NCBI GenBank assembly: GCA_036873755.1
Contig: JAVTVY010045542.1
Location: forward strand, 140,591-204,590
Length of the DNA: 64,000 nucleotides
Direction of reading: 5' to 3'
From: Hanleya hanleyi
Lineage: Eukaryota; Mollusca; Polyplacophora; Lepidopleurida; Hanleyidae
Part shown: in pieces, positions 43,260 to 56,711 of the stretch
Layout of the letters: every line of letters begins with the position of its first letter
How positions within the stretch are numbered: position 1 is the first letter of the stretch
Notes under the pieces: generated by a model
Told to the model about the DNA's origin: nothing
The model's database searches: none
What the model saw: the letters and a program-made list of their open reading frames with translations, nothing else
Position numbers and translations under genes: made by a program

Positions 43260-46200
43260 CTCATTCGTTTACTTTAGCTATATCAACGTGTCGATAAAAC
43301 CAGTTTCATCCTATTGCATTATTGAGTGCCGGTCTTCGAAACCACAACGTGGATATTAATCAATTTGGCCCTTCAAAGGCAAAATCTGAGACAATTCTAC
43401 TAACATCCAGGGGCCAGGGCCTGTATTCATGACGGCATCCATCCTCGCTAGAACCAGAATAATCTTGATTTGACCCAAAAGGAAACATTGACGTTGTAAA
43501 GATATGAGACACTATGCTGATAAAAGCACATCGAAATTTTCCAAATTGCGTGATGGTTCCCCTCGCTCTCAAAATTAATTTATTGACGGTGCAATCTCCA
43601 AAATCAGTTAGACATAGAAAGTTATATACATCAGTTACAGTTACATCAGCTATATCTTTACTTTTATTGACTGGCACATAAACATGTATACATGATTCTC
43701 TTTCTGTTTATCTAATGCAGTTCATATCTATCTAAATTAGCCCCAATGTATTTGGGTGGGGGGGGGGGGGCATGGACGAGTATGGACAGGGGCATGGACA
43801 GGTGAGGGACGATGCCGGGGTAGGGGTTTTTTTGAGGGGGGGGGGGGCGGGGTTGAGATGCTCGATTAATTTCCCAGACTGTATGCCTGAAAGATTTCCC
43901 TGTACCAGTTTTAATTGATTTATAGGGTTCGCTGTACAATGCAATGCCCTGTGCCTTATGCGCATCTTCTCTCAGCTCTTTGTGGCCGTTTACGTCATTA
44001 ACATCAATAAAAAATATACGTACGACCAATATGGGGGATATCCTCATTTCATTATCATTCAAATGTTTTACACGCGAAGAAATCTTAAATAATGGACTGA
44101 TTTTGCAAAGAGAGGTACGTATGCACGGACAATAAACTGCAACGGCGCACTCCATTATGAGTAGATTGGGCATAACGGTTAAGGGTGTTTAACTAAAATC
44201 ATAGATATAATCTAATTAAGGCTATGATAAAATGCAAAACCAGAGTTTGTTTACGGTGAAAGTAAAAGAGGTTCGCTCTAGATTCATCCTCCATAATGCA
44301 GGTAATGCATATGGGGTTTAATGCAAGTAATGCATAGATCCATATACACTGTGAATAAAATTATGTTGTTTTAACACAATTTGTGCTAAAATGGCTTCAA
44401 CACAAACTGTATTGTGTTGGAATCGACATGGTTTTGTGGTAAACTTGATATATCAACACAAAATTGTGTTGAGTTCAACACAAATTGGTGTTGATTCTAG
44501 CACAATTTATGTGAGCTTCAACATAATTCTGGTGCTATGTGCATGGCTTCCAACAGCATTTTTTCGTGGTGTAGAGCCATACTCCCATAATGATACTCGG
44601 TACCAGAAGTAACCCCGAAGTCGAACATGTAGATATCTCGACTCACCAACTTTTCTGATTATATAAAATCTACTATATGCCCCACTATTCAGTGGATTGC
44701 CTAAAAGAACGTCTGATTTATAGATTTAATTTATACATGTAGCTGAAATCATTGCGAATTTGTTAACCATATCGTATCGAGAGTGAAACACGTGTTATTT
44801 AATGCAATTTTTTATAGTTTCACAGGTTTGATTGTGTTCAGGTGAACAATACATTCATGGGAAAATATGAAAAGGTCATTTGAAACTTACATGTTGTTAA
44901 ATTGAACAATAGAAAATACGATGGACTCTCTCCAACAGTAGTGTCTCAGTTTGTGTACGATGAACAGTATGGTGAATACAATGGACCTTTGACATCGCCC
45001 CGTGAAGCGTGTAGACATATCGCCATGGGCTATGTCATAACTGTTCTTATCTTGAGGAATATATTAATTTAAATGTGCGGCCATTTAAAACGTCGTTGGC
45101 TCCGTCGGCATCAGATGTCGAATAATAATATGGAACCTTGTTTTTACCACAAGTTAAAACTTTATGCTATTTTTAATACTAGTATATATTGGATTAAATT
45201 CGTTATTAAATCTTTGTTGAAATGACAAATGTGAATTCAGTTAAATTAACGAAACAGTTTTGTCAAATACAGGAAAGTACTTAACAAAGGATATGCGACG
45301 GATTCATGACGAAAACTCCTTAGCGCGTGACGGTAATGAAGTCGATTTTTTACGTCTAAATTCTGCAAAATCATATTTTTCTTGAAGTTTACAAACTGAA
45401 ATATCAACCTAAAAATGCGAAAGTCATTTACCTAAACAAAGATTTTATGATTGATCAACATGTGCTCCTTGGCCTATTTTGATATTTGTGAGGCGTTTAT
45501 ATGTAGGGCTTTGTAGCAAAAATATTTTTTCCAAAATTATAATTTTCACACAATATATAGGCTAATGCTTTTGGTTTGAGGTGTCATAAATTAAAAAATG
45601 ATAATAATAAAATAAAATAAAAATAAATAAAAATAATAGACCAGGGAGCAAATTTTGTCCAATCATACTTCAAAAATAGCACGGTGGTTCAAAGCCTTAG
45701 CTTGAGAGGATGAGGTAAAATAGAGAACCTCTCTGGTTAGTCTCTGCTGAAATATAGCAGTATTTCATTAATGGAACTGCTTGTCAAGCAGGTGGTTCTG
45801 AAGATGTTCGAAGTGTCAAAGAGGCACAACTCCGAGAGAAAGGGTGCTCTGGCTTTGGAGGACGAGGTCGAGTGAAATATGTTTTTTTTGTCAATGTGCT
45901 TATGCTGATAATTATCTCGTTCGCGAAAATAAGTATCAACGTAATGATAGTTTTGAAGGGCGAAACATCAAATCACAGCGCATCAAGGCCCTGGCTTTTG
46001 AGAATGAGATCATAGATGTTGTGTCCCGATCTTTTAAGCGCATCACTCAATATATATATATATATGCATAATTTAATGCCTGTAACCAAACCCACAGTTC
46101 CAACCTGTAGATGCACCAATATGACAGCCTTTTCATCAACTTTTTCTCTGAGGCGAACAATTTATAGGGCATTGTGTCCGCTCGGCTCGTGCTCACCAAG

Positions 46201-47320
46201 CCTTCCCATGCAGCGTTCACTGAAAATATATTAGCGTCAATTTTTCAAAAAGCGACAATTGAAAATTAAAGGTCAAATTTCGAATTTTGATGCATGTGAA
46301 AAGAATAGTTGAACATTAAATGGACGAGTGGACGCGGTATGTTTACACGGCACTTGGTGTTTTTGATCCTCACGACGACTTCGCGGATGTGTATGGTAAT
46401 GAGGGCGGGACTGATTGTCCGAATCAGTTCTTTACTTTCGATACATTCGGCCATGTGTGCGTCTTTATTTCTCAAAGAAACTGTTCATTACTCTTTGAAT
46501 CGGAATTATGCAAATATGCTAAATATGACTTTTGTTGATATTGTTAATATAAGCCTATCTACATTATCATTGTATAGTATATACACCGACACTATTTCAT
46601 ATACAGATAATTCGGTCATCTTCACGCTTTCAGAGCTAAATATTTCATTTTTTCTGTTTATTGCGTGATCATCAAGAAGTTAAATATATCCATAGGACTT
46701 GTGAATAAGACAATGAATCTCCTTATAGCTACAAGATAACGGCCTCATTAGTTCATCACTTTCACGCTTGTACAACATTTTGAGGTTTGTATTTACCAGA
46801 TGACAGACTGTACCCAATTAACACGTAAAATAGCGAGGTGTCATGTACTGCGGACGATGTCGCCTGCGATAAGATTCGCCTGCGATTCATACCGAATGAA
46901 CACTCAGAGTGATAGAAATATCACAAAAGATGCAAGTTATCAGATGTTATTAGTTACACGGTTTGTCAGTGACCCAATACAGAAATATATGGGGTTAGTA
47001 AAATTTATATTGGGCGAGGCGTCCCGCTGAAGACCCTTTTTGAACACCCTAATCAAATGTCCAAAGGCAAATTCTGTGATAAAGGATTTCTTGTGAACAA
47101 CTTTGGCCCTATGTTGTTGTTGCTCACGAAACAAAAAACATATAGTCAAACATTTGCAATATTCATTGGCGTTGCTCATCGCTGATTACAATGAAATACG
47201 AGCTGTTCACATTATGAATGCTATCTAATTTAGAACTACAGCTGCTGAAGCTCACCTTTATTACAAATACTTGTCAAAATGAAGCCCGAGAAGTAATCGA
47301 CGCGAGCCAGCCGACACGAG
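43260..47320. other. Intergenic, mostly AT-rich
   Basis: No gene is recognised. Poly-G tracts occur at 43757-43770 and ~43840. An inverted-repeat tract with ttaacacaatttgtgcta words (44350-44545) is listed separately. The open frames near 46266-46668 overlap on both strands and lack domains. Confidence 0.35.
44350..44545. repeat. Short inverted repeat rich in TGTGTTGA words
   Basis: The left part (aattatgttgttttaacaca) pairs with the right part near gcttcaacataattc; tandem caacacaa/ttgtgttg words fill the middle. It begins TACACTGTGAA, like the TA-flanked MITEs at 54.6 and 58.6 kb; the matching right end is not clear. Confidence 0.45.
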
Positions 47321-47323
47321 TTA

Positions 47324-48591
47324 GTCCGTGAGCTACAGGGGCTCACCTTGCACCCCCCCCCCCACTACAGACCGAAACTATGTTTTTTATGTGCTTTAGG
47401 ACATGTCAAATAAGAAACAATTTGTTAACAGTCGATAAACTGGGACTCACTACCCTTTTAATCACTTTGAAATTACTCCTGTGTTAATAAGTACAATTTT
47501 TGTGACAATAGGGGTAGGGTTACAAGAATAGTCTTATCTTCCATAATTATTATCCAATCTTTATAATGTTGGCCACATATTATTCAGCATTGATTGCTGC
47601 ATCGAATATTTACAAGATAATATCACTATTTGTTGGGTATGACGTCACACAGGGACCATACATGCAAAAGTAGGAGTAGTAGCGAAAGCGGGCGTTTTGG
47701 GGTGCGCGAGGGTGTGCTTGAGCGATTGAGGGACCATTCTTGGTTCGAATGCGTCGGGTGAGGTGTCAAAGTGAAGCCCTCGGTATGTAGACCACGGCTT
47801 GAGGATCTCCACATGATCTGTGATGTCATTGGTGACGTCATCAGTAGGAGTAGTAGACAAAGTAGGCATTTTGAGGATGCGGAGGAAGGTTTTTGGGGTA
47901 GAGATGGACCATCCGTGGTCCAAATGGACCGTGCGGGGTGTCCCTCTGCATCTACATGCAGAGAGTTACAAGATGACACCCGACACGGTCCATTTAGACC
48001 ACAGATGGTCCATCTCTACCCCAAAACCCTTCCTCCGCATCCTCAAATGCCTAATTTGTCTACTACTCCTACTGATGACGTCACCAATGACATCACAGAT
48101 CATGTGGAGATCCCTCAAGCCGTGGTCTACATACCGAGGGCTTCACTTTGACACCTCACTCGACGCATTCGAACCAAGAATGGTCCCTCAATCGCTCAAG
48201 CACACCCTCACGCACCCCAAAACGCCCGCTTTCGCTACTACTGCTACTTTTGTATGTATGGTCCCTGTGTGACGTCATACCCAACAAATAGTGATATTAT
48301 CTTGTAAATATTCGATGCAGCAATCAATGCTGAATAATATTTGGCCAACATTATAAAGATTGGATAATAATTATGGAAGATAAGACTATTCTCGTAACCC
48401 TACCCCCTATTGTCACAAAAATTGTACTTATTAACATAGGAGTAATTTCGAAGTGATTAAAAGGGTATTGAGTCCCAGTTTATCGACTGTTAACAAATTG
48501 TTTCTTATTTGACATGTCCTAAAGCACATAAAAAACATAGTTTCGGTCTGTAGTGGGGGGGGTGCAAGGTGAGCCCTTGTAGCTCACGGAC
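47324..48591. mobile_element. 1.27-kb near-perfect palindrome (fold-back element) with TA flanks
   Basis: The ends gtccgtgagctaca (47324) and tgtagctcacggac (to 48591) are complementary, and the complementarity runs almost unbroken to a centre at ~47955. TA lies directly outside both ends (47322-47323, 48592-48593), fitting a TA target-site duplication. The inner part consists of the ~150-bp repeat family; the outer ~300 bp are unique. Mirror-image open frames are artefacts. Confidence 0.85.
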
Positions 48592-48739
48592 TAAGTACTT
48601 TGAGATAGGAGCTACTGTAAAGAGAGAATTTCAATCGACGGAGGTGGTTGGAAAAATATCGGGCGACCATGTGACCGTGATCTCTCGTTTTCATTGGACG
48701 ATTTTGTCTGAAGCCGAATAAAAATCAGTATGACGTAAT

Positions 48740-48830
48740 GGACAGGACCGTATGAACAATATCTTGATGGTGGTTATATGAACAGTCACATTTGAAGCGT
48801 GACCAAGATATATCACTTTGCATAGCCCAG
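48740..48830. repeat. Short RT-element 3' footprint
   Basis: tatgaacagtcac, gcgtgac and aagatatatca words match the flank of the Polinton-resident RT (7600-7675). No RT coding remains here. Confidence 0.4.
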
Positions 48831-49880
48831 AAAACGACCTGGGAATTCCTTTGGATAAAATAATACCATAAGCAAATGAACTAGAAGTCTGTAGTCTGCA
48901 GCCGTACATTAGACTAAATAGAATGCATTGGCCTCCTTGCTTATAACACATCATGAGACACAGTTGCGCATTAAAATTGGTATCTGCTCGCGATGAAAAG
49001 AAAATAGCGTTGCTCACGGGATATGAGCTGATGTTGGAACTGGAATACCCATGATACCGCGCGTGGCGCCTTTGCTTTTCGTCTTGCGTGTGTAGTGACT
49101 GTGTAAGAGTCTAGTGGTGTAGGCTGTTTGACAAGTGCCAATATCATCTAGCTAGTCTAATCTGAAGTTGCACACTTCTAGATCATCTAATAATACTTCT
49201 CAGTGACACGAAATTGACGAGAGGAACATCATGATATTTTGCCGATGTTAAACATGTTAAAAGAATCTCAGCTCTATGAAATTTATCTCTACCCCTTCCC
49301 CTGTGCTCTATCATAGGTGGTACTACCAATCCCACTGTTGTCGCACTTGGTATATCCTCACCTCGCCCGGGCTTTTTGGGGACCTGCCCAGGCCTGTGGG
49401 AGAGGGGAGCATTTCGCACCCTTCTTTAAATATTTTTCTTGTTCCTTGAGCTGGGGAGCTGAATTTTACCTCTATCAGAAAATGTAAAAAATTCCAAGAT
49501 GGCGGTTTTGCTGACGTCACACAGACGTCATTTTACAAAACGGCATTATTGGTCAATTTATCGGTCAGACTTCTGGAATTGTTTATTCATGTGTTTTCTT
49601 CGCAAAACAGCATGATAAATTGGTAAAACATATTCACACTTCCTCGCACCCCCCCCCAGAAATTTTGAAGAGAAATGACGAAAACATCATATGGCCGCCA
49701 GTTAGGTATTTACCCATGATTCTCTGCTCGGGGGTGGGGAGGGGAGTATCCAAATAGGCTCAAAATGATCCCAATATGATAAACTACAAATTCACAGAGT
49801 GTAAGCTCTCAATTTGTTCGTTCCAGAGATAGGATAAAAAGTTTGGTGTTGGGGGCATGATGCCTCACCGCCACCACATC
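48831..49880. other. Intergenic, no recognised gene
   Basis: Short open frames on the minus strand lack domains. aagatggcgg (49495-49505) is a single YY1-like word beside cagacgtca. Confidence 0.3.
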
Positions 49881-49899
49881 CCAAGGCGTGGTAGAGATA

Positions 49900-51835
49900 T
49901 GGTAATTTGCATGATATGGGACCGCTGTAGCATACAGGATGCGGGATCACGGTAACATGCAGAATATTGTAGGATGTAGGATGTGAGACCATTGTAAAAT
50001 GCAGCATTTAGGACCATTGTAACATACAGGAAGTGGGACCATTGTAACATGCAGGATGTGGGACCATTGTAACATGCAGGATGTGGGACCATTGTAACAT
50101 GTGGGATGTCGGACCACTGTAACATGCAGGATGTGGGACCATTGTAACATACAGGATGTGGGACCATTGTAACATACAGGATGTGTGACCATTGTAACAT
50201 GCAGGATGTGGGACCATTGTAACATGCAGGATGTGGGACCATTGTAACACACAGGATGTGGGACCATTGTAACATGCAGGATGTGGGACCATTGTAACAT
50301 ACAGAATGTGGGACCATTGTAACATACAGGATGTGGGACCATTGTAACATGTGGGATGTCGGACCACTGTAACATGCAGGATGTGGGACCATTGTAACAT
50401 ACAGGATGTGGGACCATTGTAACATACAGGATGTGGGACCATTGTAACATGCAGGATGTGGGACCATTGTAACATGCAGGATGTGGGACCATTGTAACAT
50501 ACAGGATGTGGGACCATTGTAACATGCAGGATGTGGGACCATTGTAACATGCAGGATGTGGGACCATTGTAACATACAGGATGTGGGACCATTGTAACAT
50601 GCAGGATGTGGGACCATTGTAACATGCAGGATGTGGGACCATTGTAACATACAGAATGTGGGGCCATTGTAACATACAGGATGTGGGACCATTGTAACAT
50701 GCAGGATGTGGGACCATTGTAACATACAGGATGTGGGACCATTGTAACATGCAGGATGTGGGACCATTGTAACATGCAGGATGTGGGACCATTGTAACAT
50801 ACAGAATGTGGGACCATTGTAACATGCAGGATGTGGGACCATTGTAACATGCAGGATGTGGGACCATTGTACATACAGGATGTGGGACCATTGTAACATG
50901 CAGGATGTGGGACCATTGTAACATACAGAATGTGGGACCATTGTAACATACAGGATGTGGGACCATTGTAACATGTGGGATGTCGGACCACTGTAACACG
51001 CAGGATGTGGGACCATTTTAACATGCAGGATGTGGGACCATTGTAACATGCAGGATGTGAGGTCATTGTAACATGCAGGATGTGGAATCCTTGTAACATG
51101 TAGGATGTGGAATGATGGTAACATACAGGATGTGGATTCATAGTAACATGTGGAATCATGGTAACATGCAGGGTGTGAAATCACGGTAACATGTAGGATG
51201 TGGAATCAGGGTAACATACAGGATGTTGGATCATTGTAACTTTGAATGATGTGGGGTCAATGCAACATTTAGGATGTGGAATCAAGGTAACATGCGGAAT
51301 GTGGAATCATGGTAATCCGCGCGTTGTGGAATCATGGTAACATACAGGATGTGGAATTTTGGAAACTTGCGGGATGTAGGACCATTGTAACATACGGGAC
51401 GCGGAACCACGGTAACATGGCGGGATGTGGATTCATGGTAACATGCGGAATGTGGAATCATGGTAACATACAGGATGTGTAATTTTGGAAACTTGAGGGA
51501 TATAGGACCATTGTAACATACGGAATGTGGAACCACGGTAACATGGCGGGATGTGGATTTATGGTAACATGCGGAATGTGGAATCATGGTAACATACAGG
51601 ATATGGAATTTTGGAAACTTGAGGGGTGTAGGACCATTGTAACATACGGGATGTGGAACCACGGTAACATGCGGGGTGTGCAATCATTGTGACATACAGG
51701 ATATGAAAGCATGCTAACATGCGGACTGGGGCAACATGGTAATATGCTGGATGTGAGGTCATTTTAACATGCAGGATGTGGAATCATTGTAACATGCAGG
51801 ATGTGGAATCATTGTAACATACGGGATGTGGAATC
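49900..51835. repeat. 25-bp minisatellite, ~75 copies
   Basis: Core unit gtaacatgcaggatgtggga plus ccatt, very regular to ~51000 and more diverged (mixed longer spacing) to 51835. Three units make 75 bp, so the open frames (up to 439 codons) read a 25-residue repeat in every phase; these frames are not genes. Confidence 0.97.
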
Positions 51836-52770
51836 GAGGTAATAAGCTGGCTGTGGAATCATTGTACACATGCAGAATGTGGAATCGTTGTACACATGCA
51901 GGATGTGGAATCATTGTACACATGCAGGATGTGGAATCATTGTACACATCCAGGATGTGGAATCATTGTACACAGGCAGGGTGCGGAATCATTGTACACA
52001 TGCAGAATGTGAAATCATTGTACACATGCAGAATGTGGAATCATTGTACACATGCAGGATGTGGAATCATTGTACACATGCAGGATGTGGAATCATTGAA
52101 CACAGGCAGGGTGCGGAATCATTGTACACAGGCAGGGTGCGGAATCATTGTACACATGCAGGATGTGGAATCATTGTACACAGGCAGGGTGCGGAATCAT
52201 TGTACACAGGCAGGGTGCGGAATCATTGTACACATGCAGGATGTGGAATCATTGTACACAGGCAGGGTGCGGAATCATTGTACACATGCAGGATGTGGAA
52301 TCATTGTACACATGCAGGGTGCGGAATCATTGTACACATCCAGGATGTGGAATCATTGTACACAGGCAGGGTGCGGAATCATTGTACACAGGCAGGGTGC
52401 GGAATCATTGTACACATGCAGGGTGTGGAATCATTGTACACATGCAGGATGTGGAATCATTGTGTGGAATCATTGTACACAGGCAGGGTGCGGAATCATT
52501 GTACACAGGCAGGGTGCGGAATCATTGTACACATGCAGGATGTGGAATCATTGTACACAGGCAGGGTGCGGACTCATTGTACACATGCAGAATGTGGAAT
52601 CATTGTACACATGCAGGATGTGGAATCATTGTACACATGCAGGATGTGGAATCATTGTACACATGCAGGGTGTGGAATCATTGTACACATGCAGGGTGTG
52701 GAATCATTGTACACATGCAGGGTGTGGAATCATTGTACACATGCATTATGTGGAATCATTGTACACATGG
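51836..52770. repeat. 26-bp minisatellite, ~36 copies
   Basis: The unit gtacacatgcaggatgtgg plus aatcatt is a one-base-longer variant of the neighbouring 25-bp unit, with a second unit type (acaggcagggtgcgg) interspersed. Stray units recur at 52905-52970 and 53617-53775. Confidence 0.97.
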
Positions 52771-52893
52771 TTGGATGGGTGACCGGGTGGTGTACTTGCT
52801 GGGCTGGTCTGTGTTCTAGCACATGTAGGCACCGTCGTGATATGACTGAAAAAATGATGAAAACAACGTTAAGTCCTAATCACTCACTCACAC
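52771..52893 (+). mobile_element. SINE-like 3' fragment with actcactc tail
   Basis: ggatgggtgaccg, gtgttctagcaca, caccgtcgtgatat, then acgttaa..ccta and a cactcact tail. The layout is that of lophotrochozoan tRNA-type SINE 3' halves; the tRNA-like head is missing. Confidence 0.6.
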
Positions 52894-53004
52894 ACTCATT
52901 CGCTTGCAGGATGTAGAATCATGGTAACATGCGGGATGTCGAATCATTGTAACATGTAGGATGTGGAATCGTAAGCTCCGATCGCATTCACATGTATACA
53001 CACC

Positions 53005-53170
53005 TGTGTAAATTTGCATACTGTGCAAAATAAAATACACGTGTGCAAACTCAGCATGTGAACTGCGCGCTTGTATATATTTGCATGGAGAGTAAATTTG
53101 CATCTGCTCCAGAGGTTATGCGAAAGTATATTTACACATGTGTAAATCTACACTGTATGCAAATCTACTC
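53005..53170. promoter_or_regulatory. Cluster of octamer (ATTTGCAT) motifs
   Basis: Perfect ATTTGCAT/ATGCAAAT octamers at about 53014, 53079, 53095 and 53156 within 150 bp, in a tract with tgtgaacgca words that recur (one inverted) at 53513. No adjacent gene is known, so function is unproven. Confidence 0.35.
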
Positions 53171-53799
53171 ATGTGAACGCATAGCAGATATGCATACCGT
53201 GTATTTGGTGTAAAACAGAGGTAATACTGTTCAATCAGTTAAAAAAAAGTTATTCAGTGAACATTTTTGCCACATATCCCCATAAATTATTACCGTCAAA
53301 TAAAAAAAATTCCGGTTTTGGAAATTTTGACCGTAGTTGGTTTTGTGTCATGGCAACATTGGTATTGTGACTACTATCAATAGGCTTGATTACAATTACT
53401 AGAGTAAGCCACCTGTGAAATTTGATAAAGGTAACTTGAATTATTGTGCATAAATTATTTATTTCCGTTCAATTCTCGATCTTCGCATCTCGTTTTACTC
53501 ACATCTTGTTTTACATGTGAACGCTTAGCAAATTATACATTTACACGTATAGGTAAATATGCACAGGAGCAAATAAACACACATGAGTAAATATTGTGCA
53601 TGCGTTTGGGGCTATAGTAACATTCAGGATGTGGAATCATGGTAACATGGAGGATAAGGAATCATGGTAAAATTTAGGATGTGAAATCATAGTAACATTA
53701 AGGATGTGGAGTCGTAGTAGCATGCAGGGTGTGCAATGGATGTAACAGGCCAGATGTGCATTTATTGTAGGATACAGCTTCATTAATTCATCTGGGTGA

Positions 53800-54620
53800 C
53801 ATGTAGCCTTGTTGACGTCATAATCTGTATATAGGTCCTGGCTATCTCGACCCACGATGCAATTGAGTGGGTTTGTATTGCCTCGGGCCATGAATGAATT
53901 GTATTAAAGTCTTTTAGATATCCTCCTCTCTCGTGCATGTCGCATCTTTTCATTCTCTTGTCTGGGTTCAAGCCGGGTGTCAACATTTTGTGAAATCAGT
54001 AAATCTATTTTAGTGGGAAATCCGGTTCTGTCGTCAAGTCAGTGGTTAGGAATTTTGATATGAACTTTCGACCGCTCTGAATCCTTTCAAGTGTAATTGA
54101 TACAAATAAGTACTAGTGTTGCAGCCAGGGTGTTATATGAAAATCTATGATTATAAATATTACCGACCTTAGATCGTAACTCAACACGAGAGAGACCTGG
54201 GATATAGCATTCAGTGAGATCGGCTAATCAAGTGTATTGTTTTGTGGATGCCTTGTTTTCAGTATGTTGTGGAATTTAATGAAGCAATATAAATATAAAT
54301 TTGACATGTTTCACACTAGATTTTTTTCTTTCTTTACTTTTTTTAATTTTCTTTTCTGCGGAAGTAAGACGTGTCCAGGTACTAGATACTGAGACAGAAT
54401 GCGCTATTTAATATAGATTTCTATATTTATGTTACAGCTCGTTTTTTTGTGGGTATTATGAGACCAAGGCGTCATTATAAGTTATATTATATGATTCATT
54501 AAAAAGTAGCTCCGAACAGCAAGAGTGTGGCCGGATAGCGACCAGATAATAATACTTGATCGATCACGTCTATCTGGTCGACCAAATATGTCTTGGTCGT
54601 TTCGACAATTTTGTTCTAAC
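53800..54620. other. Intergenic, no recognised gene
   Basis: AT-rich; nothing recognised. Confidence 0.3.
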
Positions 54621-54626
54621 AGTGTA

Positions 54627-54873
54627 CACTGAAAATCTCATGTTTAGGGTTAGAACGCTAAAATTGCGGTGCAGTTTGAGAACAAGCTTTAGCCTAAACC
54701 TTTTTGGGATTAAACTTCTTGGTGTTCAGGTTTTGAACACTTGTTTACATTTTAAACACCTTTGTGTTTATAAACTAAACACCGATGTGTTAAAAACCTA
54801 AACACGTTAAGGTTGAAACGCGTTCTCAAACAGAACCTCAATTTTAGCGTTCTAACCCAAGTGATTTAAAGTG
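54627..54873. mobile_element. TA-flanked MITE, copy 1
   Basis: Inverted ends CACTGAAAATC / GATTTAAAGTG flanked by TA on both sides. The body carries gttagaacgctaaaattg and its complement caattttagcgttctaac, plus aaacac.tttgtgtttat words. Related to the element at 58641-58939. Confidence 0.75.
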
Positions 54874-55574
54874 TATTTAATTAGTATTTGACGATTCGAG
54901 TTCCTTCGTCCTTCACTCAACATCCCGTCAATGGATCATGGGTGAATTCAGCATGGCGGCCATACATGTGAGGGGTCTCTGGAATTAGCGGTACTCTGTG
55001 ATTCTTGTTGAATTTGAGACAAACTTTCATCTCAAAGTAATTATTCTTCAGAATTGAGCTTTCATTGGTCAATTCGTTTCGACTTTAAGTCTATTTACAT
55101 AATCCTCTATGCAAAGCGCTATGGTTACATTCACAATGGCGGCCATGACGGATCTTGACGGTATGACGAGTGAATCATGCGTATCTCATTCGTCGCATCC
55201 CAAGCATGTACATCATATGAATTTCATATGAGATACGTGCGTGAACATACGGCAATGGCTACCTTCATCAACCTGTATGTCAAGTGAAAATTCTCCAAGG
55301 CAAATGTAACGAGTGCAAAGGCCAATGGTAATGATCTTCTAAAATTGCTTGCTTTTTTCACTAATTTGGAACATTGGAGTTAAGACAATTCTCCAAAATG
55401 GACAATTGTCCAGAACACAAATTCCAAATAATCCCACATGCATGGCTGCCATCTTGAATTTACCAATGATGCTTTATGTGAAGGAACGGCATGATATTTC
55501 GGTGGGGCAGCACTATAAAATGGCAGCATTAGATCTATTCTGTTACAAGTAGGTACCCCGCTCCTCCCTTCCCT

Positions 55575-55645
55575 TCCCCGTCGTGATATAGCTGAAAAAA
55601 ATGTTGAAAGCGACGTTAAACCCTATTCACACACTCACTCCCTTT
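55575..55645 (+). mobile_element. SINE-like tail fragment
   Basis: cgtcgtgatatagctgaaaa, gcgacgttaaaccctattca and a cacactcactc tail; the same family as 52771-52893. Confidence 0.55.
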
Positions 55646-56711
55646 ATGTGAAGGAGTCCGTAATATACACAAATTGGACCCAGAATGACAAACTATGATG
55701 CGATAAACGCTGCAGTTTGACCATTGATTATCATGGTATAACTGAGGTAGACAAGTCCCCGAATGAATTGAAAAGCGGTCATTGTTGGTTTTATTGGACA
55801 GTCACTGTGACCTTATTTGCGATGCTCCTTGAGAAATAATGTACAAATGTGGTCCAAATTAGCACCAAATAATTAGCTACGATGCAGAACATTACAAATC
55901 TGAAAAATGTAAACTTTGTTACAACAAATGCTACAAAAGTATGGACAAATGTGGCGAAAAACAGACATGTAGTTGACCCCCCTGTTTCCCCCGCCCCATG
56001 ATGGGGACATACAGTTACATAACTAGTTTTATGATGAGCCCAAACGATCCGCTATGAGGTTGGAAGATTTAACGTCCTCACCTCACACTAGTTCGTTTTG
56101 GATACCAAAGATTTTAACGAGATGGGTTGGACAACTGATGGACCAGATATGGTTTCAAAAGGTTTAAATCACAAAATCGATTTGCCCAGAACAGCCTTCT
56201 GACTATTGCAAGCATTACGCTACCCATGGGGGATCGGGGGTAACGATTTCTAAAGCCAACAAGAGAAATATAGCTTTCCACGTTCCAGTAGTGCGCTATC
56301 TTTAAAATAACGGATTGGTACAGTTTTTCTGAAGACTCTTGAAGCATTCCCGAGGTCACGCTTTTAATCATTGAATCATTGGAGCGTGATAGATCTGAAG
56401 TCGGACAACAGTTTGATCAGGTTTAACAAGTTTATTTTTTGGCCAAACTTCAGTTCCAATGTCATCCTTCACGAACAAAAGATTATTGACAGCGGGGCTA
56501 CAAACAACTTTCACAATACGTAGAATTTTTGAACACATTTAATAGAGCGGACATATATACGTTAGAAGAGTAAAGAATTGTAGCCGGTCACATTTTGCCC
56601 TAGGCTATATCTAGTACTTGTTCTGTACTTTTACGGTCTAAATTGATGGTATAATGTCATTCCACAAGTTTGGATCTGATGTGTATCAAATAGCGATAGT
56701 GCGTGTATGGT
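55646..56711. other. Intergenic, no recognised gene
   Basis: Nothing coding is recognised; the short minus-strand frame at 56114-56371 has no domain. Confidence 0.3.

Noticed and set aside
49865..51184. 439-, 383- and 350-codon minus-strand open frames
   Set aside because: They are the three phases of a 25-bp minisatellite without stops; all frames read the same 25-residue repeat and none has a domain.
49900..52770. Possible CRISPR-like array
   Set aside because: Units are contiguous with no spacers, the genome is eukaryotic and no cas genes are present.
51826..52916. 318- and 348-codon plus-strand open frames
   Set aside because: Products of the 26-bp minisatellite (repeated CRMWNHCTHAG words), not genes.
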